DNA of 64,000 nt from an uncultured Desulfovibrio sp. (GCA_937926875.1 CALBAX010000120.1:1-64000), one strand, 5' to 3'. Positions 40,296-48,401 are shown, counted from the stretch's first letter. Notes: generated by a model not told the origin, from the letters alone. Numbers and translations are program-made.

Positions 40296-40938
40296 GAGCG
40301 TGGTGGAAGTTTTTTGCGGGGGAGGGGAACCTTTTCGGGGGAAAGGTTCTCCCTCCAGCCAGCTTTCGATGCCCGTAACTTCCTTCGTCGTAACGGGCAC
40401 GGCCCTGCGGGCCGCCCTTGGTCGGCCGCGTCCCCTCCCTTCCAAAACCTTTTGGCCTGGTCCCTGACGGCTGTCGTGGCATGAAGATCTTTCTGGCCTT
40501 GCCGGTCCTCCGGCAGGGCCTTTTTGTTGTGGGCGGAGGTCGTTTGCAGGCATCTTGTGAGGCTGCCGTATTTTTTATGGGCAGGCAGGCCCCCTTTCAT
40601 GCGGGGCATTGTCCTCCGGGGGAGCTTTCCCGCAGATCGGGCGCGCCGTTTGCCGACCGGGCCGAAGGCGCAGCGCTGTCCTCCCGGTGCGCCGGACGCA
40701 GTGGCGGGAAGGGGCTGGAGCATCAAGGCTCCGGTCTCTTGCCGCATCATTCCGCAGGGCGATCCAGCCCTGATGCCGGGCAACAGCTGCCATCAGGGGG
40801 CACCTTTCCCGCACAACGGCAGCGTTTTTTATAAAGCGCGTTGGGGAGAGGATAGCGATCTGGAGGAAGGGGGATCCCTCTCGCCCGAGGCATGACCGGA
40901 TGGCGGCCCGAAGGGCTGTGCCTGTTGTCAGATGAAGG
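40296..40938. other. Intergenic region, no gene recognised
   Basis: After the response regulator come a possible small hairpin (AACCTTT / AAAGGTT near 40330-40350) and then the real terminator at 40495-40525. From there to 40938 nothing codes convincingly. A TATAAA at 40830-40835 could be a -10 element for a short transcript ending at the terminator at 40939. Confidence 0.45.
40495..40525 (+). terminator. Terminator of the two-component system
   Basis: GGCCTTGCCGG / CCGGCAGGGCC stem (one T-G pair, TCCT loop) followed by five T, 200 bp after the response regulator stop. Confidence 0.8.
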
Positions 40939-40976
40939 CGCGTTACGAGCATCGACAGTAACGCGGGGCTCTTTTT
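40939..40976 (+). terminator. Orphan plus-strand terminator
   Basis: Perfect 8-bp stem CGCGTTAC / GTAACGCG with an 11-nt loop (40939-40965), then GGGCTC and five T. No plus-strand gene lies between this and the previous terminator 410 bp upstream, so it suggests a short non-coding transcript. Confidence 0.55.
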
Positions 40977-40988
40977 CCCCAAGAAAAC

Positions 40989-41025
40989 GCAAAAGCCGCG
41001 AACGTTTCCACGCTCGCGGCTTTTG
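40989..41025 (-). terminator. Terminator of the SRP RNA gene
   Basis: CAAAAGCCGCGA-acg...cgc-TCGCGGCTTTTG stem with A and T runs on both sides, directly after the 3' end of the SRP RNA on the minus strand. It can also work in the plus direction. Confidence 0.85.
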
Positions 41026-41028
41026 TGG

Positions 41029-41105
41029 GCCGGACACCCGGCAGCGGCTGTTACCGCTGCTTTCTTTCGAACCTGACGGGGTTGGCAGTGCTGCCGCCGT
41101 CCGGC
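41029..41105 (-). ncRNA. ffs: Signal recognition particle RNA (small bacterial, 4.5S type)
   Basis: On the minus strand the sequence folds into one long hairpin. The closing stem is GCCGGAC / GTCCGGC. The apex is the conserved SRP domain IV: GTCAGG, then TTC-GAAA-GAA, then AGCAGC. This has the same layout as E. coli 4.5S RNA (GUCAGG, UCC-GGAA-GGA, AGCAGC), with a GAAA tetraloop. The length of about 77 nt fits the small bacterial type. The RNA binds Ffh for co-translational targeting of membrane proteins. Ends are placed at the closing stem; the true ends may extend by a few bases. Confidence 0.9.
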
Positions 41106-41113
41106 TTGAAGGC

Positions 41114-41143
41114 AAGCTAGCCGTAAAAGGGGGCTGCTGTCAA
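41114..41143 (-). promoter_or_regulatory. Promoter of the SRP RNA gene
   Basis: TTGACA (41138-41143), 18-bp spacer, TAGCTT (41114-41119) on the minus strand, giving a start near 41108. The -35 element overlaps the stop codon of the amidohydrolase gene. Confidence 0.65.
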
Positions 41144-41937
41144 GCCCCGATCCCCAGCAGATGGCCCGCATTGCTGAGGATGCGCTCCATGGCGTCCTCG
41201 CCCAGGCCGCTCATGGTACGCAGGCGTTCCAGCTCGTGGGCAGGGTCATAGAGCGGCCAGTCCGTGCCGAACAGCAGCCTGTCCGGGGAATGGCGACGCA
41301 GCAGCCGCCGCAGGAGCGAGGGCGTCACATAGGGGGTGGTGCTGGAGGTGTCTATCCAGAGGTTTTCGAAGTCGCCCAGGGCCTCCAGGCTGTAATCCCA
41401 CATCTGGTAGCCGCCAAAATGGGCCCCGATGACCCGCAGGCGGGGGAAGGAGCGCATGAGGTCGGCCAGCATGAAGGGGCTGGAAGGGGCCTTGTCCAGG
41501 GGATCGTCGCTGCCGATGTGGATCTCGAAGACGAAGTCGTCCTGGGCGCTCTCGAAGATGGGCAGCAGGCGGCGGTCGTTGAGCGCGAAGCCCTGGAAAT
41601 CGGGATGGAGCTTGATGCCGCGCAGGCCGCCCGCCTTCATGCGCTCCAGCTCGTCTTCCCAGTCCACATAGGCAGGATGCAGGGTGCCGAAGCCGATGAC
41701 CTCTTCATGCTCCCGCTGCAGCTTCATGGCATAATTGTTGGCCGGGATGACCTGTGCGGGGGCCGTGGCCGCGCACAGGACGATGCATCTGTCGATGCCG
41801 GCGGCCTTCTCACGCTCCAGGAGGTGCTCGATGGTTCCGTCACCGCGGCAGTCCAGGTGATAGACCGTATTGAGATGGTCTACGGCCTTGTGGGCGATCT
41901 TGGGATGGAAGGCGTGGGTATGGATGTCAAAAAACAT
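41140..41937 (-). CDS. Amidohydrolase-family metal-dependent hydrolase
   Basis: A 265-residue TIM-barrel hydrolase of the amidohydrolase-2 (decarboxylase/ACMSD-like) group. It opens with the metal motif FDIHTHAFH (His5, His7) and continues with GLRGIKLHPDFQG (about 103-115). The metal His lies in FEIHIGS (about 136-142), VIGAHFGG is near 173-180, and the catalytic Asp is in LFGTDWPLYD near 225-234. Such enzymes hydrolyse or decarboxylate small cyclic or acidic substrates; the substrate here is unknown. It lies downstream of a D-2-hydroxyacid dehydrogenase gene on the same strand, 160 bp away. Confidence 0.87.
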   Translation of the reverse strand: MFFDIHTHAFHPKIAHKAVDHLNTVYHLDCRGDGTIEHLLEREKAAGIDRCIVLCAATAPAQVIPANNYAMKLQREHEEVIGFGTLHPAYVDWEDELERMKAGGLRGIKLHPDFQGFALNDRRLLPIFESAQDDFVFEIHIGSDDPLDKAPSSPFMLADLMRSFPRLRVIGAHFGGYQMWDYSLEALGDFENLWIDTSSTTPYVTPSLLRRLLRRHSPDRLLFGTDWPLYDPAHELERLRTMSGLGEDAMERILSNAGHLLGIGA

Positions 41938-42098
41938 GATGGGCTCGGATGTCTTGTGGGAGATGCGCTCCTGTACCGCTCGTACTGTTTCCTTTTGGGG
42001 AAGATCCCGCCGGACAGGCGCTCTCTGCTGTTCCGTGACGGACGGGCGGGAGCCGGCCAGGGCCGTTGCCCGCCTTCCCGGTGTTCGTTGGTCGCTGC

Positions 42099-43061
42099 CT
42101 AGTCCTTCACGCCGTTGACCACATTGACAGGGGTGCCCTGTTGCCAGCGGAGGATGTTCTCGGCCGTGAGGTTGATGATGTTTTGCCGCGAACGGGCCGT
42201 GGCCCAGGCCATATGGGGCGTGATGAGGGTGTTTGGCGTGTGCAGCAGGGGATTGTCCTCCGCCGGGGGCTCCTTGGCCAGCACGTCCACGCCCAGGCCG
42301 CCCAGCTTGCCACTGTGCAGGGCCTCGGCCACGGCGGCTTCATCCAGCAGGGGGCCGCGGGCCGTGTTGATGAGGATGGCACCGGGCTTCATGCGGGCCA
42401 GGGCTTTGGCGTTGATGATGGCCCGGGTGGCATCGGTCAACGGGCAGTGCAGGGAGATGGCATCGGCCTGCTGGAGGATCTGGTCCACTGAGGCAAAGGC
42501 GAACGGGCTGTAGGACGGAGGGTTGCGGGGGGTGCGGCAGTTGGCAAGGACGGACATGCCGAACGCGTGCCCCAGCTCGCCCACACGGCGGCCGATGGAG
42601 CCGAAGCCGATGACGCCCAGCGTCCGCCCGCGCAGGCAGACAGGCGTGGTCTTCCAGTAGCACCAGGTGTCCTTCCATTCTCCGGCGCGGACACTGGCCG
42701 TATGCTCGCTGGTACGGCGGCACAGCTCCAGCAGCAGGGCCCAGGCGTGCTGGGCCACGTCGTCCACGCCGTAGGCCACCACATTGCAGACAGGGACGCC
42801 CTGTGCGGCGGCATCGGCAGTATCGATGATGTCGTATCCTGTGGCCAGGACGGCCACCATGCGCAGGTCGGGCAGACGGGACAGCGTGGCCGCCCGCAGG
42901 GGGACTTTGTTGGTGACCAGCACGTCCGCGCCGGCGGCCCGTTCCACGATCATCTCTTCAGGCGTATGGCCGTGGATGACGACCTCCCCCAGTTTTTCCA
43001 GGGGCTCCCAGCTGATGTCGCCGGGGTTGATGACGTCGCCGTCAAGTACAACTATCTTCAT
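42099..43061 (-). CDS. D-2-hydroxyacid dehydrogenase (hydroxypyruvate/glycerate type)
   Basis: A 320-residue NAD(P)H enzyme. The Rossmann motif is VIGFGSIGRRVGELG near 150-164. The catalytic Arg lies in INTARGPLLDE near 232-242, and Glu and His in the closing segment (KEPPAEDNPLL and NTLITPHMAWAT near 285-296). WCYWKTTPVCLRGRTLG fits the HprA/glycerate-dehydrogenase subgroup, which reduces hydroxypyruvate or glyoxylate. The start is the ATG at 43061 after AAGGA; the longer frame is not coding-like. Cytoplasmic. A regulatory link to the amidohydrolase is possible but unproven. Confidence 0.9.
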   Translation of the reverse strand: MKIVVLDGDVINPGDISWEPLEKLGEVVIHGHTPEEMIVERAAGADVLVTNKVPLRAATLSRLPDLRMVAVLATGYDIIDTADAAAQGVPVCNVVAYGVDDVAQHAWALLLELCRRTSEHTASVRAGEWKDTWCYWKTTPVCLRGRTLGVIGFGSIGRRVGELGHAFGMSVLANCRTPRNPPSYSPFAFASVDQILQQADAISLHCPLTDATRAIINAKALARMKPGAILINTARGPLLDEAAVAEALHSGKLGGLGVDVLAKEPPAEDNPLLHTPNTLITPHMAWATARSRQNIINLTAENILRWQQGTPVNVVNGVKD

Positions 43062-43218
43062 GGGGATCCTTGCTGCGCGCACTGCAAAACGGGCAGGCAG
43101 TGTCTGCATGGCCTGTTGCCCGGACAGGCAGGGGAAGAAAGGGGACTGGCCCGCTTCTGCGTGGCAGTGTAGCCTTAGCCGTACGGCTCCGCAAGGGGCG
43201 GCCCTTGGGAGGGGGGCG

Positions 43219-43250
43219 AAAAAAAAGGGCCGCCCCGAAGGACGACCCTT
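43219..43250 (-). terminator. Terminator of pal
   Basis: AAGGGTCGTCC / GGGCGGCCCTT stem with a TTCG loop, followed on the minus strand by eight T, 21 bp after the pal stop. Confidence 0.88.
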
Positions 43251-43270
43251 AAAAGCCGGATGGCTGACGA

Positions 43271-43738
43271 CTAGTGAGCGATCACGCAGAAGTCGTCGCG
43301 GCGGTTCTGGGCCCACACGCTTTCGCCGGAACCCTGCACCGCGGGCTTTTCCTTGCCGTAGCTGATCATTTCCAGCTGGCCGGGGTTCACGCCCAGACGG
43401 ACCATGTAGTCATAAGCGGCACGGGCGCGGCGTTCGCCCAGGGCCAGGTTGTATTCCTGGGTACCGCGTTCGTCGCAGTTACCTTCGATACGCACGCGGA
43501 TGCTGGGGTACTTCTTCATCAGGTCAGCCTTGGCGGTCAGCATGTCTTTGTACTGGGGCTGGATGTCGAACTTGTCGAAAGCAAACAGCACGCGACCGTC
43601 AGTGATCTGCTGGATGGCAGCACGCATTTCGGGGCTCATGTCATCGACATCACCGGTAGCGTCCTGGGTCTTCTTGGCGCAGCCGAAACCGGCGGCGAGG
43701 GCCATAACCAGAGCAAGGATAAGAGCGTAGCGTTTCAT
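43271..43738 (-). CDS. pal: Peptidoglycan-associated lipoprotein Pal
   Basis: A 155-residue outer-membrane lipoprotein. The signal peptide ends in GFGC, with Cys20 lipidated. An OmpA-like peptidoglycan-binding domain fills residues about 45-150, with RVLFAFDKFDIQP, RIEGNCDERGTQEYNLALGERRARAAYDYM and the wall-contact residues in that block. Pal binds the cell wall and TolB as part of the Tol-Pal system that constricts the outer membrane at division. It is the last gene of the tol cluster, and a 213-bp spacer with its own promoter separates it from tolB. Confidence 0.96.
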   Translation of the reverse strand: MKRYALILALVMALAAGFGCAKKTQDATGDVDDMSPEMRAAIQQITDGRVLFAFDKFDIQPQYKDMLTAKADLMKKYPSIRVRIEGNCDERGTQEYNLALGERRARAAYDYMVRLGVNPGQLEMISYGKEKPAVQGSGESVWAQNRRDDFCVIAH

Positions 43739-43809
43739 TGTGTGTCCTCCTGAACAGCTCTAACTCCAAAAAGGTACCTTTCCTTTCTGTACACAGCGGA
43801 TGGTGGTAT

Positions 43810-43852
43810 CCATCCGCAGAACGGATGGTATATGTGAACCAAGTTTTGTCAA
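43810..43852 (-). promoter_or_regulatory. Probable pal promoter with operator-like inverted repeat
   Basis: TTGACA (43847-43852), 16 bp, TACCAT (43825-43830) on the minus strand. The -10 overlaps a perfect inverted repeat CCATCCG-CAGAA-CGGATGG (43810-43828). Confidence 0.5.
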
Positions 43853-43951
43853 GTCAGGATAGGGGGGATTCCCCTATTTTTTCCAGAAATCTGCCCGGTT
43901 TTTCCAGAAAAGCCGGGCAGGACCTCCGGATTTTACAAAATCTGCACGAAA

Positions 43952-45265
43952 CTACTTGCCGTCGGGCATGCCCCAGCGGGGGAACGAGGCCGCGCCGCCG
44001 CCGGTGGGCACCTTCTTGGCATCACCGCCATGACGGGTGGTCAGGTAGATGCCGCGGGAGCCGCCGCGGCTGGAGGCGAAGGCGATGAAGTAGCTGTCGC
44101 CGCAGAAGGCGGGCTGTTCGTCGCTGCCGGGGCCGAAGGTGATCTGGCGCTCCAGGCCGGTGACCATGTCCTGCACGAAGATGCGGTGACCGTATTCGGT
44201 CATGCGGCTGTAGGTCACCAGGGTGCCGTCAGGCGAAAGGTTGGCTTCGGTGTTGTAGCCGCCGTTCTTGCTGACGCGGGTGATGCTGCCGGAACTCAGG
44301 TCTTTCATGAAGATCTGGGGGCCGCCCAGGCGCGAGGAGGTGAAGACCATCTTGGTGCCGGTCCTGTCGAAGGTGGGCGACACGTTGATGGAGTTGCCGC
44401 CTTCGAGGATGCGTTCCTTCTGGAAGCCGTGGTTCAGCAGGAAGATGACGGGGTAGCGGCCGTTGGAAAGGGCCACGGCCACCTTGTTGTCAGGGGTGAA
44501 CGAAGGGCCGATGACCACGTTGCCGGGGAAGCGCACGCGCTGCACGCTGCCCTTCTTGCGGTCCCACACGCCCAGGGAGTGGGACTTCTCGTCGATATGG
44601 GTGAAGACGATGAAGCGGCCGTCCGGGGACCAGGCCGGGGACATGGCTTCGCCCTTGATGTTGGTGATCTGGCGCAGGTCGCGGCCCGTGGGCTTGACCA
44701 GCCACACGTTGGCGGACAGGCGGCCGGACTTCTTGACGAAGGCCAGGGTGGAGCGGAAGAAGGCACCGCTGCCGGTCAGCACTTCAAGCAGGTCGGCGCA
44801 GAAGCGGTCGGCCACTTCGGGCAGGTCGCTGGCACGCACCTGGGGGTACTCCTTGCCGAACAGGCGGCCGCCGGTATTGGTCTCGAAGGCGCGGATCTGC
44901 ACGGAGCTGGTGCCGCTGTCGCCGTTGGGCCAGTAGGTGGTGACCACGATGTCCGAACCGGCCAGCTGGAAGCGCTTGAAGTCCAGGCTCGGGGGCTCGT
45001 AACCGGGCAGCAGGGTACCACCCAGAACGGAGGAGGCCGGCGTCAGGCGCATGAAGGGCAGGAAGCTGAGGTTCTCTTCCACCAGTTTCTGCAGTTTGGC
45101 GCCCATGCCGTTGGCCTGCTTCTGGGGGCCGGTGAGGGGGGCGGCCAGGGCGAGGTTCACGATATTCTGGCCGGGGCCGTAGATATCGACACGCATGGCG
45201 GCCTGGGCGGCGCTGCCCAGGGACAGCGTGACGGCCAGGGCCAAAAGGATGGCAAGACGTTTCAT
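43952..45265 (-). CDS. tolB: Tol-Pal system beta-propeller protein TolB
   Basis: A 437-residue periplasmic protein with a signal peptide (cleavage after AQA near residue 22). An N-terminal alpha/beta domain (about 25-165) starts MRVDIYGPGQNIVNLAL. A six-bladed beta-propeller follows, with the repeated SPDGRFIVFTH, SFTPDNKVAVAL, TFDRTGTKMVFTS and LSPDGTLVTYS blades. TolB links Pal to TolA and the inner-membrane TolQR motor. Length and order match the family. It is followed by pal and preceded, 25 bp away, by the tandem TonB_C gene. Confidence 0.96.
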   Translation of the reverse strand: MKRLAILLALAVTLSLGSAAQAAMRVDIYGPGQNIVNLALAAPLTGPQKQANGMGAKLQKLVEENLSFLPFMRLTPASSVLGGTLLPGYEPPSLDFKRFQLAGSDIVVTTYWPNGDSGTSSVQIRAFETNTGGRLFGKEYPQVRASDLPEVADRFCADLLEVLTGSGAFFRSTLAFVKKSGRLSANVWLVKPTGRDLRQITNIKGEAMSPAWSPDGRFIVFTHIDEKSHSLGVWDRKKGSVQRVRFPGNVVIGPSFTPDNKVAVALSNGRYPVIFLLNHGFQKERILEGGNSINVSPTFDRTGTKMVFTSSRLGGPQIFMKDLSSGSITRVSKNGGYNTEANLSPDGTLVTYSRMTEYGHRIFVQDMVTGLERQITFGPGSDEQPAFCGDSYFIAFASSRGGSRGIYLTTRHGGDAKKVPTGGGAASFPRWGMPDGK

Positions 45266-45290
45266 GGCGTAATGGTCCTTGTGGTGGCGT

Positions 45291-46097
45291 CTAGCGCACC
45301 AGAGTTAGGGTGACGTTCATAAATCTGCCCACAGCCGCGGGCGGGGGGCTGACCTTTCCTGCCCGGCGTATGCCCTGCCGGACGTATCTGTCAAGCAGCT
45401 CGCTGCCGCTGCTTTGCAGGATGCTGTGGTTGAGGATCTTCCCCGTGGCGTCCAGCTCCAGGCGCACCGTGGCATAATAGGTGCCCTTGGGCAGCTCCGC
45501 AGGGATATAGGTGGCAGCGCGCAGCTGTGCGGCCAGCGTGCGGAAATAGGCCGCATGCTTGGGGCCGTAAGCGTCCTGGGCCTTCAGCGGCGTGGTCAGG
45601 GTGGCGGGCTTGCTGTCCAGGCTGACGGGCTCGCTCTTGGCCTCCGGCGCCGGGGCGGCGGCAGGCACGGCACCGGTCCCGGAGGTTTTCCGGGCGGCCT
45701 GGCGGCGGCTGATGCCGGAAAGGTCGGCCGTAGTGCCCTGCCAGAACGTCAGGTAGACGTCCTGGCTCATGCCGTAGGGCGGTTTGCCCAGGTCCGCGGT
45801 CTTCATGACCGCGCTGCACACGGAATCATTGAGGGCCTGGCTGGCGGATTTCTCGAGATAGCCGCAGCGTTCCACCTTGCCCTCCGCGTCCACGCGCACC
45901 ACGATGCGCACCTTGCCGCGGTCGGCCGGGGCGGCCCAGTTGGCCAGGATCTTTTCCATGGCCTCGCCGGCGTAGCCGTTGGCCACGTCCGCCGCAGCGG
46001 CGCCGGCGGCCCGTGCGTGCAGGGGGGCCAGACACAGCAGGAAGGCCGGCAGCAGCAGGGACAGGAAGGCCGCCGGGCGGGAAAGGGTTCGTTTCAT
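45291..46097 (-). CDS. Periplasmic protein with two TonB/TolA C-terminal-like domains
   Basis: A 268-residue protein with a signal peptide (about 1-30, ending HARA). Two TonB_C-like modules follow. One is at about 45-130 (RIVVRVDAEGKVERCGYLEKSA..LNDSVCSAVM). The other is at about 185-268 (YYATVRLELDATGKILNHSILQSSG..LLDRYVRQGI), with a Pro/Ala linker between. It has no proline-rich spacer and no second membrane anchor, so it is not a normal TonB or TolA. Its ATG overlaps the tolA stop (ATGA), which implies coupled translation. The position between tolA and tolB suggests a Tol accessory factor. GGAGG precedes the start. Confidence 0.82.
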   Translation of the reverse strand: MKRTLSRPAAFLSLLLPAFLLCLAPLHARAAGAAAADVANGYAGEAMEKILANWAAPADRGKVRIVVRVDAEGKVERCGYLEKSASQALNDSVCSAVMKTADLGKPPYGMSQDVYLTFWQGTTADLSGISRRQAARKTSGTGAVPAAAPAPEAKSEPVSLDSKPATLTTPLKAQDAYGPKHAAYFRTLAAQLRAATYIPAELPKGTYYATVRLELDATGKILNHSILQSSGSELLDRYVRQGIRRAGKVSPPPAAVGRFMNVTLTLVR

Positions 46098-47242
46098 GTG
46101 ACCTCCATGCGGGCAGATGTGCATGACGATGCGGCTCTTATGCAGCAATGCCGTTCCAGAATAACGCATCTTTGGGGAAAGCAGGGGACTGCCTCCCGAA
46201 AGCGGGATCTCCAAGACAGCAAGGCGGCCGCACCGCCGGGCACGACCGCCTTGACGGAGCGGCCCATGAGTTCGTTGAGTGTGAAGACAAGGTCCAGCTC
46301 GGTGTACTGTTCCGACGGCGGCGGCGGGAATGCCCCCGCCCGGCTGGTACGCCAGATGGCGTTGGCCGCCGAGGAATCGTACTGCGCGTTGCCGGAGCTT
46401 TGCGTCACGTCGACTTTTTCCACTTCGCCCTGCAGGTTGACCTTGACCCGGACCACGCAGACCAGGTTCAGGCGCGTGGCGGAAGTGAAGCTCCAGTTGG
46501 GACGCACGGCAAGCATGACCTGGCCCATGTAGACATCGTTGAGGCCACCGCCGCCGGGGCCGTCGCCTTCGCCGCCACCGCCGCCACCATCGCCGCCGGC
46601 ATTGCGGCGGGCCTGGGCCAGGGCCTGTTCCACACTGCTGCCCTTGTCCCCGGATTCGACGCGGGACGTGGCTTCGCGGCGGGCCTGGTTCATGGCCGCG
46701 GCCACGGGGTCGCCCTTGGACGGCTTGTCGGCCTTTTTGTCGGTCTTCTTGTCGCTCTTTTCGACCTTTTTCTCAGGCTTCTTCTTGTCGTCCTTCTTTT
46801 CGGGCTTCTTGTCGTCGTCCTTTTTCTTGTCCTCTTTCTTTTTCTTGTCTTTTTTATCGGCCACGGGAGTGGCGTCCTTGGGTTCGGGCTTTGGCTTGAC
46901 CTCCGGCTTGGGCTCCGGCTTGTGCTCGACCTTGGGTTCAGGCTTGGCCTCCACCGGACGGGCCTTGTCCGCGGTGGGGTCGGCCTTGACCTCCGGCCGT
47001 TCGGGCGCGGCCGCATCGGCTTTCTTGGCCGGGGGCGAGACGTCCTTGGGGCCGTCCGTGGGCTTGCCCATCTTGCCCAGGATGCTCGAGGGCGTGCGGT
47101 TGCCGCCCGGAGCGCCGTCCACCAGGCTGATCATCACCGGCGGCGTCTCCAGGTTCACCGGCGGCGAGCTGGGCCAGAACATGATCAGCAGGAAGACCGC
47201 CAGATGCAGGCAGAGGGAAAGAAGATACGAGGCCCAGTTCAT
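46094..47242 (-). CDS. tolA: TolA, with an odd cysteine-rich C-terminal extension
   Basis: A 382-residue inner-membrane protein linking the TolQR motor to TolB and Pal. One transmembrane helix lies at about 5-23. A long charged Lys/Asp/Pro-rich stalk spans about 60-200, then a glycine-rich hinge (about 215-235). The TonB/TolA C-terminal domain runs about 238-327, with RVKVNLQGEVEKVDVTQSSGN. The frame then continues about 55 residues (328-382) that look unlike any TolA: tryptophan, arginine and five cysteines. A hairpin (46220-46253) lies in that part. A lost stop codon or frameshift is possible. It follows tolR by 6 bp. Confidence 0.92.
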   Translation of the reverse strand: MNWASYLLSLCLHLAVFLLIMFWPSSPPVNLETPPVMISLVDGAPGGNRTPSSILGKMGKPTDGPKDVSPPAKKADAAAPERPEVKADPTADKARPVEAKPEPKVEHKPEPKPEVKPKPEPKDATPVADKKDKKKKEDKKKDDDKKPEKKDDKKKPEKKVEKSDKKTDKKADKPSKGDPVAAAMNQARREATSRVESGDKGSSVEQALAQARRNAGGDGGGGGGEGDGPGGGGLNDVYMGQVMLAVRPNWSFTSATRLNLVCVVRVKVNLQGEVEKVDVTQSSGNAQYDSSAANAIWRTSRAGAFPPPPSEQYTELDLVFTLNELMGRSVKAVVPGGAAALLSWRSRFREAVPCFPQRCVILERHCCIRAASSCTSARMEVT

Positions 47243-47248
47243 CGCTGA

Positions 47249-47704
47249 CTACTTCCCGCCCTTGGCGGCTGCCGCGGCGGCAGCGGGCGACAGGCTCTCG
47301 GAGGAATCGGCCACCACGCCGAGCTTTTCGATGCCCACGGCCTTGATGCGGCCCATGACATCCACCACCACGCCGTAGGGGACTTCCTTGTCGGCACGCA
47401 GGAAAAGGGTTTTGTTCTTTTCCTTGACCAGGGTCTGGAGGTAACCTTCCAGGTCGTCCAGGGTCTGGACCTCGTATTCGTCCAGGAAGATCTTGCCGTC
47501 GTGGCGGACGGTCAGCATCATGTTGTCGTTTTCGGTCGGCAGCACTTCCACCTGTTTGGTCTGGGGCAGGTCCACTTCCAGCCCCTGGCTCATCATGGGA
47601 GTGGCCACCATGAAGATGATCAGCAACACCAGCATGACGTCCACGAAGGGCGTCACGTTGATCTCGGAGACAAAGCGGTTGTTGCCGCCCACGCTGGCGC
47701 CCAT
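47249..47704 (-). CDS. tolR: TolR/ExbD-family motor protein
   Basis: A 151-residue protein with one transmembrane helix (about 19-42) holding the proton-path Asp in NVTPFVDVMLVLLIIFMV (Asp22). A periplasmic domain follows with TVRHDGKIFLDEYEVQTLDDL and FLRADKEVPYGVVVDVMGRIKAVGI, ending in an alanine-rich tail. It works with TolQ to use the proton gradient for TolA movement. The start at 47704 follows GGAGATG and lies one base after the tolQ stop. The longer frame would overlap tolQ with no support. Confidence 0.95.
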   Translation of the reverse strand: MGASVGGNNRFVSEINVTPFVDVMLVLLIIFMVATPMMSQGLEVDLPQTKQVEVLPTENDNMMLTVRHDGKIFLDEYEVQTLDDLEGYLQTLVKEKNKTLFLRADKEVPYGVVVDVMGRIKAVGIEKLGVVADSSESLSPAAAAAAAKGGK

Positions 47705-47705
47705 G

Positions 47706-48401
47706 TTACATCTCCGTGGCGCCCGTGCGCTGCACGGGGCGGTGGGCATTGAGTTCGCGCTGCACGCGGTTGAGGAACACGCCGGCAAAGTTCACCAGCA
47801 GAGTGTCCACCTGCGAGAGCTTGCCCATGAAGATGTTGAAACCGATGGTGGCAGGCACTGCCACGCCCAGACCGATGGCCGTGGCCACCAGGGCTTCGGA
47901 GATGCCGGGGGCCACCGTGGCCAGGGAGGCGGACTTGAGCATGCCGATGGAGTGGAAGGAGTGCATGATGCCCCACACCGTGCCGAACAGGCCGATGAAG
48001 GGGGCCGTGTTGGCGGTGGTGGCCAGCAGGGAGAGGGAGCGCTCCAGACGGGCCATCTCGCTGGCCACGCCCTGGCGCAGGGAGCGGCGCACGTTGTCCA
48101 CCACGATCTCGCTGCTGTTACCGGCCTCTTTGGAACGGTTGAACTCCATCACGCCCTGGTGGGCCACGAAATAGAGCGGGGAGGCCCGGTCGGAGCCCAG
48201 GGAGAGCACGGCCTCGCGCAGGCTGGGGGCCTTCTCGAACAGGTCAGTGCCCTGCAGGGCCTTGCGGTAGGCGGCGTTGAGGGCCAGGGTTTTCTGGATC
48301 ATCATGCCCCAGCTGCCTACGGACATGAGCACCAGGATGCACAGCACGATCTTGGCCACAAGACTGGCCTGGCTGATCATCGAAAAGAAACTGAACTCCA
48401 T
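47706..48401 (-). CDS. tolQ: TolQ/ExbB-family proton channel protein
   Basis: A 231-residue inner-membrane protein with three transmembrane helices (about 14-36, 132-155, 170-192). TolQ/ExbB signatures are RSLRQGVASEMARLERSLSLLATTANTAPFIGLFGTVWGIMHSF, and ISEALVATAIGLGVAVPATIGFNIF in the third helix. It forms the pentameric stator around TolR. It is the first gene of the tol operon, and the spacer upstream (48402-48641) must contain the promoter; no perfect -35/-10 pair is evident there. Confidence 0.95.
   Translation of the reverse strand: MEFSFFSMISQASLVAKIVLCILVLMSVGSWGMMIQKTLALNAAYRKALQGTDLFEKAPSLREAVLSLGSDRASPLYFVAHQGVMEFNRSKEAGNSSEIVVDNVRRSLRQGVASEMARLERSLSLLATTANTAPFIGLFGTVWGIMHSFHSIGMLKSASLATVAPGISEALVATAIGLGVAVPATIGFNIFMGKLSQVDTLLVNFAGVFLNRVQRELNAHRPVQRTGATEM

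Noticed and set aside
40575..41171. A 198-codon minus-strand frame
   Set aside because: Runs through the SRP RNA and its terminator and overlaps the end of the amidohydrolase gene.
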